Part shown: in pieces, positions 17,091 to 26,433 of the stretch
Layout: the number at the start of each line of letters is the position of its first letter
How positions within the stretch are numbered: position 1 is the first letter of the stretch
Source of the DNA: Mumia sp. zg.B17
Lineage (GTDB): Bacteria > Actinomycetota > Actinomycetes > Propionibacteriales > Nocardioidaceae
Assembly: GCF_019550915.1 (NCBI RefSeq)
Contig: NZ_JAHWCI010000009.1
Location: 124,001 to 188,000 of the forward strand
Direction of reading: 5' to 3'
DNA: 64,000 bases
The notes under the pieces: generated by a model
The model's input: the letters and a program-made list of their open reading frames with translations, nothing else
The model's database searches: none
Told to the model about the DNA's origin: nothing
Made by a program: the position numbers and the translations under genes

Positions 17091-17401
17091 CGGCGGACTC
17101 GCTGAGGGAGCTGCTGATCGGCTCGTGCACGGCCCAGGTCGGTTCGCATCGGATCGAGCGCCTCGATCACATCATCGGCGAGCCGTGTCACCGTCAGGAC
17201 TCGCATCAGCACATCGAGCGTGACCCCGGGGTCGCCCTTCTCCAGACGTGCGTACGCGCCGCGCGAGACGCCGGCCCGCTGAGCGAGCTGATCCTGGGTC
17301 AGCCCCATGAGCTTGCGCCAGGTTGAGATCCGGTCGGCGAGGTCGCGCCGATTGCGGTCTGCTCGCGCATTGGGAGGTCGTACGTCCCGCTTCGCCATCA
17401 T
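17087..17401 (-). CDS. hipB: HipB-like XRE-family antitoxin/repressor
   Basis: The 104-residue product carries a Cro/C1 helix-turn-helix (about 30-75: KLMGLTQDQLAQRAGVSRGA, then YARLEKGDPGVTLDVLMRVL). It should bind the kinase and repress the operon. ATG 17401 is chosen over an upstream Met because a promoter lies so close that the transcript would begin at this codon; ATG 17398 is a near alternative. The C-terminal tail (ALDPMRTDLGRARADQQLP) may contact HipA. Confidence 0.85.
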   Translation of the reverse strand: MMAKRDVRPPNARADRNRRDLADRISTWRKLMGLTQDQLAQRAGVSRGAYARLEKGDPGVTLDVLMRVLTVTRLADDVIEALDPMRTDLGRARADQQLPQRVRR

Positions 17402-17407
17402 GCCATC

Positions 17408-17455
17408 ATAATGCGCTGTGTACGATACGCAAAGCAAGATAAAGCCTTATGTACG
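17408..17455 (-). promoter_or_regulatory. hipBA promoter with candidate operator
   Basis: On the lower strand TTGCTT (17437-17432) and CATTAT (17413-17408) are spaced 18 bases apart. The expected transcription start falls on the A of ATG 17401, so the mRNA would be leaderless. GTAC half-sites at both ends of an A/T-rich stretch (17420-17454) form an imperfect inverted repeat over the -35 region, a suitable HipB site. Confidence 0.5.
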
Positions 17456-17467
17456 GAACACTATGGA

Positions 17468-17827
17468 TCACCCTGGCCCGTGAGGGTGGATCAGGTCGTA
17501 GGCGCGCGACACCTTCTGAGGGACGACCATGCGCCACGCGTCGACGACGAGCTCGCGAGCCTCTCGAGGGTCCAGCGCCGCGAGATCGGCATGGACCCAG
17601 CTGAAGCGCATGTCCGATTCCGAGGGCAGGTGGAACGTGTTCGGCGCGCTCGCGACGAGTCCGGCCCGCTCCTCCTTGGGGAAGCCGAAGCCCATCACGC
17701 GCTCGTCGAGCGAGAACGCCACATAGACGATCTGCTTGACACGGAACTTCAGCCTTCCGCGCACGTACACCTCGTACGAGCGCTCCAGCTCGGAGCCCAG
17801 GGACCGGACGTCGTCAATCACCGCCAT
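17468..17827 (-). CDS. MmcQ/YjbR-family DNA-binding-fold protein
   Basis: The 119-residue product has the YjbR fold seen in small CyaY-like proteins: VYVAFSLDERVMGFGFPKEER, then SDMRFSWVHADLAALDPREA and a C-terminal helix in RELVVDAWRMVVPQKV. YjbR proteins are proposed to bind DNA but lack an established role. It lies 66 bases upstream of the hipB start on the same strand but is separated from it by the hipBA promoter. Confidence 0.8.
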   Translation of the reverse strand: MAVIDDVRSLGSELERSYEVYVRGRLKFRVKQIVYVAFSLDERVMGFGFPKEERAGLVASAPNTFHLPSESDMRFSWVHADLAALDPREARELVVDAWRMVVPQKVSRAYDLIHPHGPG

Positions 17828-17930
17828 GCTGAGCCGACTGCGTCACCGAGCCGGACTCATCGGTGCCGCCGGCCGGACTCCTCCTCGTCGGGGTGGTGCC
17901 CCTGCATCCGGGTGGGCCAGGATCGTTTCC

Positions 17931-18407
17931 ATGACGAGCAGAACCGCGCCGCCAGGTTCGTCGAGGCAGCGAGACGTGCGAGCGAGTGTGAGGACGCTGT
18001 TCGGCACGATTCTTCTGGCGGTTGGGAGCATCGCGGTGTCTGCGTGTACGTGTGCGTTTGATGAGTGCGTCACGGGACCCACGGGCCCCTTTGTTGCGTC
18101 GTACACCGCACCTCTCGGCGACCGGAAGCCGTCTACCCTCAGAGGGCGCCTCGAGCTCGACGGAGATTGCGTCTACCTGATCGAGAGCCGGTCGGAGGGT
18201 CCAGCACGGAAATGGGTCATCGCGTTTCCCGAGGGCGAGACGAGAACCGATGAGGACACGGTCTCGCATGATGGCACGGCCTACAGGTACGGGACACTGC
18301 TCGAGGTCACCGGGACGCCCGCCAGGTTCGACCTCGACGGACTCTCTGCGCCCGCAGGGTGCAAGGGCCCCCGCGTGTGGCTCGGCACGAGTGCCACGGC
18401 CGCCTAG
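17931..18407 (+). CDS. Putative lipoprotein
   Basis: The 158-residue product has a basic N-terminus and hydrophobic segment (about 22-38, TLFGTILLAVGSIAVSA), then a lipobox-like VSAC with Cys39 as the likely lipid-bearing residue. The mature part has further Cys at 41, 46, about 80 and about 145. It should sit on the outer face of the membrane. No family is recognised. ATG 17931 has no strong ribosome binding site; the frame continues upstream, but that part looks non-coding. Confidence 0.6.
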   Translation: MTSRTAPPGSSRQRDVRASVRTLFGTILLAVGSIAVSACTCAFDECVTGPTGPFVASYTAPLGDRKPSTLRGRLELDGDCVYLIESRSEGPARKWVIAFPEGETRTDEDTVSHDGTAYRYGTLLEVTGTPARFDLDGLSAPAGCKGPRVWLGTSATAA

Positions 18408-18417
18408 GGTGGCGGAC

Positions 18418-19545
18418 ATGAGCGAGGAGCGAAGGGCCCTGGAGCGGTGGTCGCCGGATCGCTGGGAGGGGATCCCGACACCGTTCCTCGCCGTCGACCG
18501 TCCCACGCTGGAACGCAACATCACCCGCACCCAGGCGTTCTGCGACGACGCAGGGCTACGGCTCCGCCCGCACGTGAAGACTCACAAGATGCCAGAGGTG
18601 GCGCGGCTCCAGGTCGAGGCGGGAGCCCGGGGACTGACCCTGGCGACCGTCGGTGAGGCCGAGTGCTTCGCGGACGCGGGCTTCGACGACCTGCTGATCG
18701 CGTACCCGCTCTGGACGACGGCTGCCGTCGCCGAGCGCCTGCGACGGTTGCTCCACAAGGCGACCGTCGTCCTCGGGATCGACTCGCGGGAGGGCGTCGA
18801 CGCCCTCGTGCGTCACGGCCTGGCCGCTCACCCACGCCTCTCGCTCCTCGTCGAGGTCGAGTGCGGCCTGCGTCGTACGGGGGTTGTCCCCGAGGACGCC
18901 GGCGCCCTCGCCGCGTACGCGGTCGGTGAAGGCATCACGGTCGACGGCGCCTTCACATTCCCGGGACATGGTTATGCCGTCGGCGCGTCAACCGCTGCGG
19001 CGGCGGCCGAGGCACGTGCGCTCACCAGCGCCGTGGAGTCCTTCGCCGCCGCGGGTCTGCGCTGTGACGTGGTCAGCGGTGGGGCCACTCCCACGTACGA
19101 GGCGACCGACACGACGATCGTCACCGAGACGCGCCCGGGCGTGTACGCGTTCGGGGACGCGCAGCAGGTCGCGCTCGGTACGGCGGGCGTCGACGACGTG
19201 GCTCTCGCGGTGGTCGCCACGGTCGTGAGCGCCCCCGCTCGCGACCGGATCGTCCTCGACGCGGGCAGCAAGACGCTCGCCGCGGACCGGCCGCCGTACG
19301 TCGACGGACACGGGCTCCTCGTCGGGGTGCCGAGCGCGCGCATCGACCGGATCTGGGAGCACCACGGCGTGGTCGACGTGAGCGCTGCCGACCCAGCGGT
19401 GGTCCCGCGGGTCGGAGACCGCGTCGCCGTGCTGCCGAACCACGTCTGCACCGCCATCAACCTCGCCGACCGCGTCCACGTCCACGTCCACGACGGAGGG
19501 GAGAGGGAGATGTGGTCGGTGGCGGCCCGCGGTCTGAACGCGTGA
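18418..19545 (+). CDS. D-threonine aldolase/D-serine dehydratase-like PLP enzyme
   Basis: Fold-type III PLP enzymes of this group cleave D-threonine to glycine and acetaldehyde or dehydrate D-serine. The 375-residue product has the alanine-racemase-like barrel with the PLP Lys in [12 protein letters not shown] (about 45-56), and the C-terminal beta domain with the metal-binding pair in [10 protein letters not shown] (His and Cys, about 341-343). GGGVC-like PLP-phosphate binding is seen in [11 protein letters not shown]. Start ATG lies ten bases after the lipoprotein stop; an operon is possible. Confidence 0.85.
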   Translation: MSEERRALERWSPDRWEGIPTPFLAVDRPTLERNITRTQAFCDDAGLRLRPHVKTHKMPEVARLQVEAGARGLTLATVGEAECFADAGFDDLLIAYPLWTTAAVAERLRRLLHKATVVLGIDSREGVDALVRHGLAAHPRLSLLVEVECGLRRTGVVPEDAGALAAYAVGEGITVDGAFTFPGHGYAVGASTAAAAAEARALTSAVESFAAAGLRCDVVSGGATPTYEATDTTIVTETRPGVYAFGDAQQVALGTAGVDDVALAVVATVVSAPARDRIVLDAGSKTLAADRPPYVDGHGLLVGVPSARIDRIWEHHGVVDVSAADPAVVPRVGDRVAVLPNHVCTAINLADRVHVHVHDGGEREMWSVAARGLNA

Positions 19546-19630
19546 TCGGTCACGATCGGAGAAGCGCGGTGGGAGATGGTGCGGGCATCGTGGTGAGCGA
19601 CAACCAGCGGTGACCGATGAGGAGGGCCCG

Positions 19631-20104
19631 ATGCCCAGAAGCAAGAAGACCGCCGACGAGACCACCGATCAGGCCGACGCGGCAGGAGGCTTCAGCGACG
19701 TCGAGCGCGCCGCGATGAAGGAGCGTGCCGCGGAGCTGAGGTCGAGCGGGCGCGGCGGCAAGAAGAAGGCCGACGATCTCGCCAACGTGCTCGCGAAGAT
19801 CGCCGAGATGCCGCAGCCGGACCGTGGGATGGCCGAGCGGATCCACACGATCGTCACCGCCGTCGCGCCGCACCTCGATCCCAAGACCTGGTACGGGATG
19901 CCGGCGTACGCCGACGAGAACGGCAAGGTCGTCTGCTTCTTCAAGGGCGCGGACAAGTACGACTCGCGCTACGCCACGCTCGGTTTCGAGGAGGCGGCCC
20001 GGCTCGACGACGGCAGCATGTGGTCCACCTCGTACGCGCTGAGCGACCTGACGGACGCCGACGCGACGAAGATCGAGGCCCTCGTCGCGCGGGCCGTGAG
20101 CTGA
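19631..20104 (+). CDS. DUF1801-family protein
   Basis: The 157-residue product has a charged N-terminus rich in Lys (about 1-60) and a C-terminal DUF1801 fold with [40 protein letters not shown] and a YATLGFEE strand. These proteins resemble YdhG/frataxin-like folds and have no settled role. ATG 19631 is preferred to an ATG 21 bases upstream because GAGGAGGG precedes it at the right distance. It is followed after six bases by the pentapeptide-repeat gene. Confidence 0.75.
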   Translation: MPRSKKTADETTDQADAAGGFSDVERAAMKERAAELRSSGRGGKKKADDLANVLAKIAEMPQPDRGMAERIHTIVTAVAPHLDPKTWYGMPAYADENGKVVCFFKGADKYDSRYATLGFEEAARLDDGSMWSTSYALSDLTDADATKIEALVARAVS

Positions 20105-20110
20105 GGTCAC

Positions 20111-20773
20111 GTGGGAAGACCTCGAACCACGACCCGTCGCCCTCAGCTCGACCCGCTCGCAGTGGAGGGCTTCGACGAGGGCGTCGCCGACGACCTCGTT
20201 CCGTCCGCCGACCTCGAGGGTGCGGCTTTCCGCGACCTGACTGCCGACTCGCTCAGCCTTGCGGGCGCACGGCTGCGTGAGGCACTGCTCGATCGCGTCA
20301 ACGTCGCTGTCCTGCGAGCGCCGCGGGTGAGGCTGCGCGACGTCCGCATCGAGGGCAGCAGGATCGGGTCGGCCGACCTCTACGACAGCGAGTGGGACTC
20401 TGTGCTCGTCTCCGGCTGCAAGCTGTCCTTCGTCAATCTGCGTGGGACGAGGTTGCGCGACGTCGTCTTCTCCGACTGCGTCATCGACGAGCTCGACCTC
20501 GTCGAGGCGACCGTCCTCCGGGTCAGCTTCGTCAGGTGCACGATTGCCCGGCTCGACCTGCAGCACGCGTCGGCGTCGCATCTGGACCTGCGAGGAGCCG
20601 AGCTCCGCGAGATCGTCGGGGTGACGGCACTGCGTGGCGTGACGATCAGTCCGCTCCAGCTCTCGCTCCTCGCGCCGATCATCGCGGACAGCCTCGGCAT
20701 CGTGGTCGAGGACGAGCCGACCGGTCCCGACTGGTCAGGAGTCGAGAAGCCTCGGCGGCCGCCCGGACCCTAG
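20111..20773 (+). CDS. Pentapeptide-repeat protein
   Basis: The product is 220 residues. From about 35 to 170 it shows the A(D/N)LxX-type five-residue periodicity: ADLEGAAF, LSLAGARL, ADLYDSEW, VNLRGTRL, LDLQHASA, LDLRGAEL. This builds a right-handed four-sided beta-helix. Some relatives (MfpA, Qnr) mimic DNA and protect gyrase; most have no known role. The GTG start has GAGGT overlapping the upstream stop, so it is likely co-translated with the DUF1801 gene. Confidence 0.8.
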   Translation: MGRPRTTTRRPQLDPLAVEGFDEGVADDLVPSADLEGAAFRDLTADSLSLAGARLREALLDRVNVAVLRAPRVRLRDVRIEGSRIGSADLYDSEWDSVLVSGCKLSFVNLRGTRLRDVVFSDCVIDELDLVEATVLRVSFVRCTIARLDLQHASASHLDLRGAELREIVGVTALRGVTISPLQLSLLAPIIADSLGIVVEDEPTGPDWSGVEKPRRPPGP

Positions 20774-20843
20774 CGTCACGGCTGTCAGCCTGCGCTACCG
20801 GCAGCTCGTCACGGCCTACGACGCCGAGCGTGCCGCCGCGGTC

Positions 20844-21821
20844 CTACCGCCGCTGTCGTCGCCGTCGCAGTCGCGCCCGCTGGGCCGACACCCGCGACCA
20901 GACCGACTGCTGGAGAGCGAGGGTCGCCCAGCCCGCGAGCGCCATCCCGGCGATGTTGATCAGAAGCTGCAGCGAACTGCCGCGCACCTCGCTCCAGCTG
21001 CCGAAGGCGAGGCCGAGTGCGACGTTCCCGGCCGCGGGGATCGTGGTGACCGAGATGAAGACGCCCGAGAGCCCGCCGATCCGTGCGGAGGTGAGCGACA
21101 GGGCGCCTGCCGCTGCGGCGATGACCGCCACGATGAACGACCACTTGTCGGGGGAGTAGATGAACGCCGTGTCGGGACGTGGAGCGGCGAGGGTGTCTGG
21201 CGTGATCCACCCGAGCGCGCGGGCGAGCAGGACGAGGCAGGTCGTGATCAGGATCGCGGTGACGAATCCCAAGACGAGCGTGCGCGACGCGGCCAGCAGC
21301 AGGTGGGAGCGTCGGCGTACGAGCGCGACGCCGAGCGCGGCGACCGCGCCGAACTCCGGCCCCAGCACCATCGCGCCGATGACCAGGATCTGGGAGTCGA
21401 CCACGATCGCGATCGCGGCCAACGTGGTCGCCAGGACCATGAACGACATGAACGTCCAGTTGGCCTCGGAGTCCTCGTACGCCTGCTCCGTCACCGACGC
21501 CCAGACGACCGAGTCGGCGCTGCTCCCGGGCGCGCGCGAGTCCGCGACGTAGCCGGCCTGGGACAGCCACGTCCCGACGGGCTCGATCTGCACCGTCCCG
21601 CGACGGTGGACTCCGAGGTCGTGGAGACCGTCGATGATCTCGTTGGCCGCCTCGCGGGCGACGTCGGCGTCGATGACGTCACCCGCCGGCTTGACGGCGG
21701 CGCCGTGCACCACGGTGACGCTGCTCACCGCCTCGTCCGCAGTGAGCAGTCGCGTCACGTCGTCGGTCAGGTCCGACGGAGCCACGATGCGAAGGTGGAG
21801 CACGCTCGCAGTCTTGCGCAT
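20844..21821 (-). CDS. DUF389-family membrane protein
   Basis: The 325-residue product has an N-terminal alpha/beta domain (1-115) that looks like an ACT- or RND-type sensory fold, then six membrane helices between about 125 and 300. It has the family motifs [20 protein letters not shown] and [15 protein letters not shown]. The C-terminus is Arg-rich ([11 protein letters not shown]). Members are widespread, and no transport substrate is proven. Head-to-head with the CHAD gene, 35 bases apart. Confidence 0.85.
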   Translation of the reverse strand: MRKTASVLHLRIVAPSDLTDDVTRLLTADEAVSSVTVVHGAAVKPAGDVIDADVAREAANEIIDGLHDLGVHRRGTVQIEPVGTWLSQAGYVADSRAPGSSADSVVWASVTEQAYEDSEANWTFMSFMVLATTLAAIAIVVDSQILVIGAMVLGPEFGAVAALGVALVRRRSHLLLAASRTLVLGFVTAILITTCLVLLARALGWITPDTLAAPRPDTAFIYSPDKWSFIVAVIAAAAGALSLTSARIGGLSGVFISVTTIPAAGNVALGLAFGSWSEVRGSSLQLLINIAGMALAGWATLALQQSVWSRVSAQRARLRRRRQRR

Positions 21822-21856
21822 CCCCGCGCACCGACGTGGCGGAGTACCGTCCGAGC

Positions 21857-22717
21857 ATGGGCGAAGGCGCGGGCCGACCTGTCGACGCAGGTGACGCAGT
21901 GGTCAGGGCGCTGGAGGCTGTGGCCGCGGAGCTCGACGCGACCCTCGGGCCGGCGCTGCTCGACCAGCCTGACGGTGTGCACCGCCACCGCAAGGCCGTA
22001 CGGCGCCTTCGGAGCACGCTGTCGGCCTACCGGCCGTTCTTCGACGACGAGGCCGTCCGGCACCTGCACCGCGTCTACCGCGACTGGGGCAGACAGCTCG
22101 GCGAGGTGCGTGACGCCGAGGTGCGGATCGCGGTCACCCGCCGGTTCCTCGACGTGGACGAAGGATCGTCGGCCGATCACCGCAGGCTCGCGGACCTGCA
22201 GCGTGACCACCGATCTGCCGAGCGACGGGTGGCCAGGCGCGGGACGAGCCTCGTGGCGGTGCGGAGGCGATCGGATCTGGCGGACTTCCTCGCCGCGCCA
22301 CCGCGTACGGAGAAGGCACGCCGTCCCGCCGTGCGCAGCCTGCGCCGCAGGCTCGTCAAGGAAGGCGAGCGGGTGCTGCGGCGGGCCGAGACGGCGGCTG
22401 CCGAGCCCGCCTCGCTCCCGGCGTTGCACGAGCTGCGCAAGGCGGCTCGGCGGTTGCGCTATGCGACCGAGGCGGTCACGCGGCCCCCGGTGGGCTTGTT
22501 CGGCGCGAAGGCACCGGCTCTGGCGGACTCGGCCGAGCGCATCCACGACCTGCTGGGCGACCACCGGGACGCGATCGCCTTCGCGGAGTCGTACGCGTCC
22601 GTCGACCGTCCCGCCGACTCCCCTGCGGTGCGCGCACGAGCTGTCGCCGCGGCTCGGCTGAGCGCCCTTCCGCGCGCGGTCGAGGAGCTGCGGGACGCAC
22701 TCGCACGCTTCCGTTGA
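21857..22717 (+). CDS. CHAD-domain protein
   Basis: CHAD domains are helical bundles with conserved histidines that bind inorganic polyphosphate. The 286-residue product has paired repeats: [20 protein letters not shown] (about 38-57) and [18 protein letters not shown] (about 190-210), each with the H-x(3)-R pattern. It is strongly basic. No fused CYTH triphosphatase domain is present. ATG 21857 is chosen over an upstream GTG; neither has a clear ribosome binding site. Confidence 0.85.
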   Translation: MGEGAGRPVDAGDAVVRALEAVAAELDATLGPALLDQPDGVHRHRKAVRRLRSTLSAYRPFFDDEAVRHLHRVYRDWGRQLGEVRDAEVRIAVTRRFLDVDEGSSADHRRLADLQRDHRSAERRVARRGTSLVAVRRRSDLADFLAAPPRTEKARRPAVRSLRRRLVKEGERVLRRAETAAAEPASLPALHELRKAARRLRYATEAVTRPPVGLFGAKAPALADSAERIHDLLGDHRDAIAFAESYASVDRPADSPAVRARAVAAARLSALPRAVEELRDALARFR

Positions 22718-22724
22718 GACATGC

Positions 22725-23189
22725 TCAGCTGCCGGCCGACCTGCCTGGCGCGTCGACGTCGAGCGCGCGCGGCTCCGGTGGTGAAGGGAGCGGCGGCCGC
22801 ACTCTGACCAGTCGTTGCGCGGCCAACGCTGCCGCGAGAGCCGCTCCCACGACCACTGTCGTCGTCACGGCGTCACGCCACCACGGCGGCCCCGGTTGGT
22901 CGGCGTTGCCGACGCAGTCGTGCATCGGGTGGGGCGCGTCGGTGCCGAACAACGTGGTGCGGCTCGCCGACACGTACGCGGTGACCGCGCTCGGATCCCA
23001 GCCGGCGGGGTTGAGGAGCCGGTACCAAGCGCCGTTGCGGCGGCTGATGCGGCACGTGACGTTGGTGGCTGCGGAGTGGAAGTGGTCGTCCGGCCCGAGA
23101 TGGGCGATCACCCGCCTGCCGTCATAGATCGGAACGCTGTCGGCGGGGTTGCTCACCCGCGCGGCAGGATAGTCGGCATCGAGTCCCAT
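22725..23189 (-). CDS. Hypothetical membrane-anchored protein
   Basis: The 154-residue protein appears to have an SH3-like beta-barrel near the N-terminus (YDGRRVIAHLGPDDHF, then NGAWYRLLNPAGW and TAYVSASRTTLFG). One helix follows (about 112-132, TVVVGAALAAALAAQRLV) and a Pro-rich tail. With the barrel first and helix last it would be a C-terminally anchored protein; no signal peptide is seen. ATG 23189 is chosen because the upstream continuation is low-complexity and overlaps the esterase start. Family unknown. Confidence 0.5.
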   Translation of the reverse strand: MGLDADYPAARVSNPADSVPIYDGRRVIAHLGPDDHFHSAATNVTCRISRRNGAWYRLLNPAGWDPSAVTAYVSASRTTLFGTDAPHPMHDCVGNADQPGPPWWRDAVTTTVVVGAALAAALAAQRLVRVRPPLPSPPEPRALDVDAPGRSAGS

Positions 23190-23352
23190 CGAGACACCGT
23201 ACGAAGCCAGTCGTTCGCCCGGGTCCCGTTTGCCTCCCGGGCTGGGACGCGGTCTCACGTTGGTCGGTGCTCCTGGCGGCACCGTGGGCTCCTGACTAGC
23301 GTCCGGAGAGCGGCTCCGTGAGGACCGCGTCGCCGACCCTCGGGAGGTTCTC

Positions 23353-24942
23353 GTGCCTGTCACGCGTCCCCATCACGTCCTCGTCCGTCCCGTCGTGCGG
23401 GTTGCCGTCTCGGCGCTCGCGATCGCGGGACTGGCGGCCGCCGCCCTGGTCGCCCCAGCGGAGGCGAAGCCGCCGGGCCACCGGGACGACACCGTCGTAC
23501 GGGTCGCGGACGGCGCGGTGCGAGGCATGGCCGCGGAGGGTTATCGGACGTTCCAGGGCATCCCGTACGCCGCGCCTCCGGTCGGTGACCTCCGCTTCCG
23601 GGCGCCCAAGCCCGTGAGCCGGTGGCGCGGCGTCCTGGACGCGACCGCGCCGCGACCACAGTGCGCCCAGCTCTCCAACGGGACGGGCAACCCCCAGACG
23701 TACGGGGAGGACTGCCTCTATCTGAACGTGACCACGCCCGCCGGGCGGTCTGCGCGGCCGGCCGGACTGCCGGTGATGGTGTGGATCCACGGCGGCTCGT
23801 TCCTGACCGGCAGCGGAGCCGACTACGACGCCTCCAAGCTCGCCACGCAGGGTGACGTGGTCGTGGTGACCATCAACTACCGGCTGGGGCCGTTCGGATT
23901 CCTCGCGCACCCGAGCCTCCGCTCGAGCAATGCAGCGCTCCTGGACCAGCAGGCAGCGTTGCGCTGGGTCCAGCGCAACGCACGCGCCTTCGGCGGCAAC
24001 CCCCGCAACGTCACCGTCTTCGGCGAGTCCGCGGGGAGCGCGTCGGTGTGCGCCAACGTCGCCTCACCCCGAGCGCGAGGACTCTTCCGTCGCGCGATCG
24101 CGCAGAGCTATTCGTGCACCTCCGACTTCGCGACGCTCGCGAGTGCGCAGGCGGCGGGGGAGGCGTACGCCGAGGCGGTCGGCTGCGGGGCCGCGGCCGA
24201 CGTGCCCGCGTGCCTGCGCCAGCGCGACCCCGAGACACTGCTGCGTGCGTGGACGGGCGGTGCGTTCGCCGTCGGTGGCACCGCGCTGCCCCGACAGCCC
24301 GGGGACGCCCTCGCCACGGGGACCGCCAACCGTGTCGACCTGATGCACGGGAACACCCTCGACGAGAACCGGCTCTTCGTCCCGCTCCAGTACGGCACCA
24401 CCCTCACCGCGGCGCAGTACACCGCGGCGATCCGTGCCCGGTTCGGCGCGGCGGCCGACGCCGTGCTCGCGAGATATCCCGTCGAGTCGTACGGCTCGCC
24501 GATCATCGCGCTGTCGACCGTGTTCAGCGACTACGGCACCGCGCTCTCGACCTGCTCCCACGTCGACGCGTACGAGGTGGCGTCCGAGCGGCGTGGCGCG
24601 CGGGTCTACGCCTACCAGTTCCAGGACCGAACCGCGGACCCGCTGGTCCCGATCCTCGGGACGCAGAACGGCGCCTCCCACGCGACCGAGCTGCCGTTCC
24701 TCTTCCCGGGCCTCTTCGGTGACGGTCTCAGCGCCGAGCAGGAGACGCTGTCCGACGCGATGGTGGCGTACTGGACGAGCTTCGCGGCCCGCGGTCGTCC
24801 GTCCGGCCGCGGCCTGCCCCGGTGGCCGGAGTACGACCGACCGGGTGACGTGATGGCGCTGGACCTCCCAGCGGCCGGAGGGATCGGTGTCGAGGACGTC
24901 GCCGCGGCGGCCCAGTGCGGCTTCTGGTCGCAGCTGGGGTGA
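23353..24942 (+). CDS. Secreted carboxylesterase type B
   Basis: The 529-residue product has a Sec signal peptide (about 1-38, ending APAEA) and the whole type-B esterase fold. It has the oxyanion-hole segment VMVWIHGGSF, the nucleophile Ser226 in GESAGS, EDCLYLNV near 119, and the catalytic His region in NGASHATELPFLF. It hydrolyses carboxylic esters outside the cell; p-nitrobenzyl esterases and acetylcholinesterase are relatives. GTG 23353 is preceded by GGGAGG. The substrate is unknown. Confidence 0.92.
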   Translation: MPVTRPHHVLVRPVVRVAVSALAIAGLAAAALVAPAEAKPPGHRDDTVVRVADGAVRGMAAEGYRTFQGIPYAAPPVGDLRFRAPKPVSRWRGVLDATAPRPQCAQLSNGTGNPQTYGEDCLYLNVTTPAGRSARPAGLPVMVWIHGGSFLTGSGADYDASKLATQGDVVVVTINYRLGPFGFLAHPSLRSSNAALLDQQAALRWVQRNARAFGGNPRNVTVFGESAGSASVCANVASPRARGLFRRAIAQSYSCTSDFATLASAQAAGEAYAEAVGCGAAADVPACLRQRDPETLLRAWTGGAFAVGGTALPRQPGDALATGTANRVDLMHGNTLDENRLFVPLQYGTTLTAAQYTAAIRARFGAAADAVLARYPVESYGSPIIALSTVFSDYGTALSTCSHVDAYEVASERRGARVYAYQFQDRTADPLVPILGTQNGASHATELPFLFPGLFGDGLSAEQETLSDAMVAYWTSFAARGRPSGRGLPRWPEYDRPGDVMALDLPAAGGIGVEDVAAAAQCGFWSQLG

Positions 24943-24946
24943 CCGA

Positions 24947-25534
24947 TCAGCCGGGTCCGGCCTCGAGCAGCGCGCGCTGGAGCGTGACGGCGAGCTCGAG
25001 GTCGGGCTCGCGGTCCGCGAGCAGGTCGGCGTAGATCACCGACTCCCCGATCCGGACCCACATGTAGGCCACCCGACCAGGGTCGGCGCGCAGCCGGAGC
25101 TCGCCGGCGGCCGCGGCCTCAGCAAGGACCCGGCGCCACCCCTCGACCGCCCGGGCATGGACGCGGGCCGCCGGCATGAAGAGGACGCGGAAGGCCGTCT
25201 CCGGCTCGGCGGTCGCGAACGTGCGGAGCGGGCCGAAGCCGACGATGGCCTGGTTCATCAGGGTGGCTGCCCCGACGATACGCTCCACACCCGGCGCAAG
25301 CCCCGCCCTCACCGCGGTGGCGACCGATGCGGCGAGCGTCGCCTGACCGAGCGAGTCGACGACGTCCCCGAGCAGCCGGTCCCTGCTGCCGACGACCCGA
25401 TAGAGCGTCGCCCGACCGACCGCCAGCACGGTGGCGAGCTCACGCATGTCGACGGCACGTCCCTCCAGGAACCAGGAGCGCGCGACGGCGACGGCGTCGT
25501 GCGGCTCGATCACCCGGGTCGGCATGGCGGTCAT
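24947..25534 (-). CDS. TetR-like regulator, QsdR type
   Basis: The 195-residue product has an atypical TetR helix-turn-helix near the N-terminus: GRAVDMRELATVLAVGRATL, then YRVVGSRDRLLGDVVDSL. The helical C-terminal domain resembles the QsdR regulators. ATG 25534 is chosen; the frame runs on for 69 codons that are low-complexity and cross the facing gene. The TspO-like gene starts divergently 80 bases away and is the likeliest target. Confidence 0.75.
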   Translation of the reverse strand: MTAMPTRVIEPHDAVAVARSWFLEGRAVDMRELATVLAVGRATLYRVVGSRDRLLGDVVDSLGQATLAASVATAVRAGLAPGVERIVGAATLMNQAIVGFGPLRTFATAEPETAFRVLFMPAARVHARAVEGWRRVLAEAAAAGELRLRADPGRVAYMWVRIGESVIYADLLADREPDLELAVTLQRALLEAGPG

Positions 25535-25614
25535 CGGACCATGCCGACCCGGACGTCGGCAAGGCTCGGCGCGTTGTCTGTGCGCTCGGCCGTACGTCGC
25601 TAGCGTGGAGAGCG

Positions 25615-26424
25615 ATGACCACTTCGACGAAGACGAACGCCACGACCACGCCGTCCCGTGCTCTCGCATGGGCGGCCCTCGCCGCCGCCGCGGTCCAGAT
25701 CCTGGTCCCCGCCGTCCAGTCGCTGGGCGGTCTCGGCGCACCGCCGAGCAGCCAGGGCGAGGACCTGCTGATCACCCCGGCCGGCTACACGTTCTCGATC
25801 TGGAGCCTGATCTACCTGCTGACGGTGGTCTTCGCCGTCGTGGTCCTCGTGAAGCGGTCGACCGGGACGCGGCAACCGGACCGTCTGCTGCGCGACCTCG
25901 TGCTCCTGTACGCGGGTGCGGCGTTGTGGATCGTCGTCTCGGCGCTGGAGTGGACGTGGGTGACCGCCGCCGTTCTCGTCGCGATGGTCGTCGTCGCGGT
26001 CGACGCCGCGACGGTCGCGAAGAGGCGTGTCTCCTCCGACGTCGGTGCGCCGACCTGGCTGACCCTTCTGGCGCGGGTGACGACGGGCGTGTACGCCGGG
26101 TGGGTCACCGCGGCCGGCATCGTCAACGTCTGCTCGGCCATGGTGGAGTCGGGATGGCTCGACGGGGATGAGGTCGCCTGGCAGCTGGGTGCCCTGGTCG
26201 TGCTCGCCCTCGTCGCGCTGGCCATCAGCGTGCTCCTCGGCGGCTCCTGGGCGTACGCCGCCACGCTGGTGTGGGCGCTGATCGGCGTGATGGTCGCGGT
26301 CCGCGACACCTCGGACGCGCTCGTCCTCACCGCAGCCGCCGCTGCGGTGGTGATCGTGACCGTCAACGCAGTGCTGATCCTTCGCCGTCGCTCGAGCTCG
26401 TCCAGGGTCGTGAGCGCCACCTAG
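25615..26424 (+). CDS. TspO/MBR-like tryptophan-rich sensory protein
   Basis: The 269-residue product has about seven or eight membrane helices. ITPAGYTFSIWSLIYLLTVV near residue 45 matches the first conserved block of TspO-like tryptophan-rich sensory proteins. True TspO is about 160 residues, so this is the larger relative, with extra C-terminal helices. Porphyrin or stress-related roles are known for TspO but cannot be carried over with confidence. The next gene begins ten bases later, so the TetR downstream may share its transcript. Confidence 0.65.
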   Translation: MTTSTKTNATTTPSRALAWAALAAAAVQILVPAVQSLGGLGAPPSSQGEDLLITPAGYTFSIWSLIYLLTVVFAVVVLVKRSTGTRQPDRLLRDLVLLYAGAALWIVVSALEWTWVTAAVLVAMVVVAVDAATVAKRRVSSDVGAPTWLTLLARVTTGVYAGWVTAAGIVNVCSAMVESGWLDGDEVAWQLGALVVLALVALAISVLLGGSWAYAATLVWALIGVMVAVRDTSDALVLTAAAAAVVIVTVNAVLILRRRSSSSRVVSAT

Positions 26425-26433
26425 ACTCGCGTC

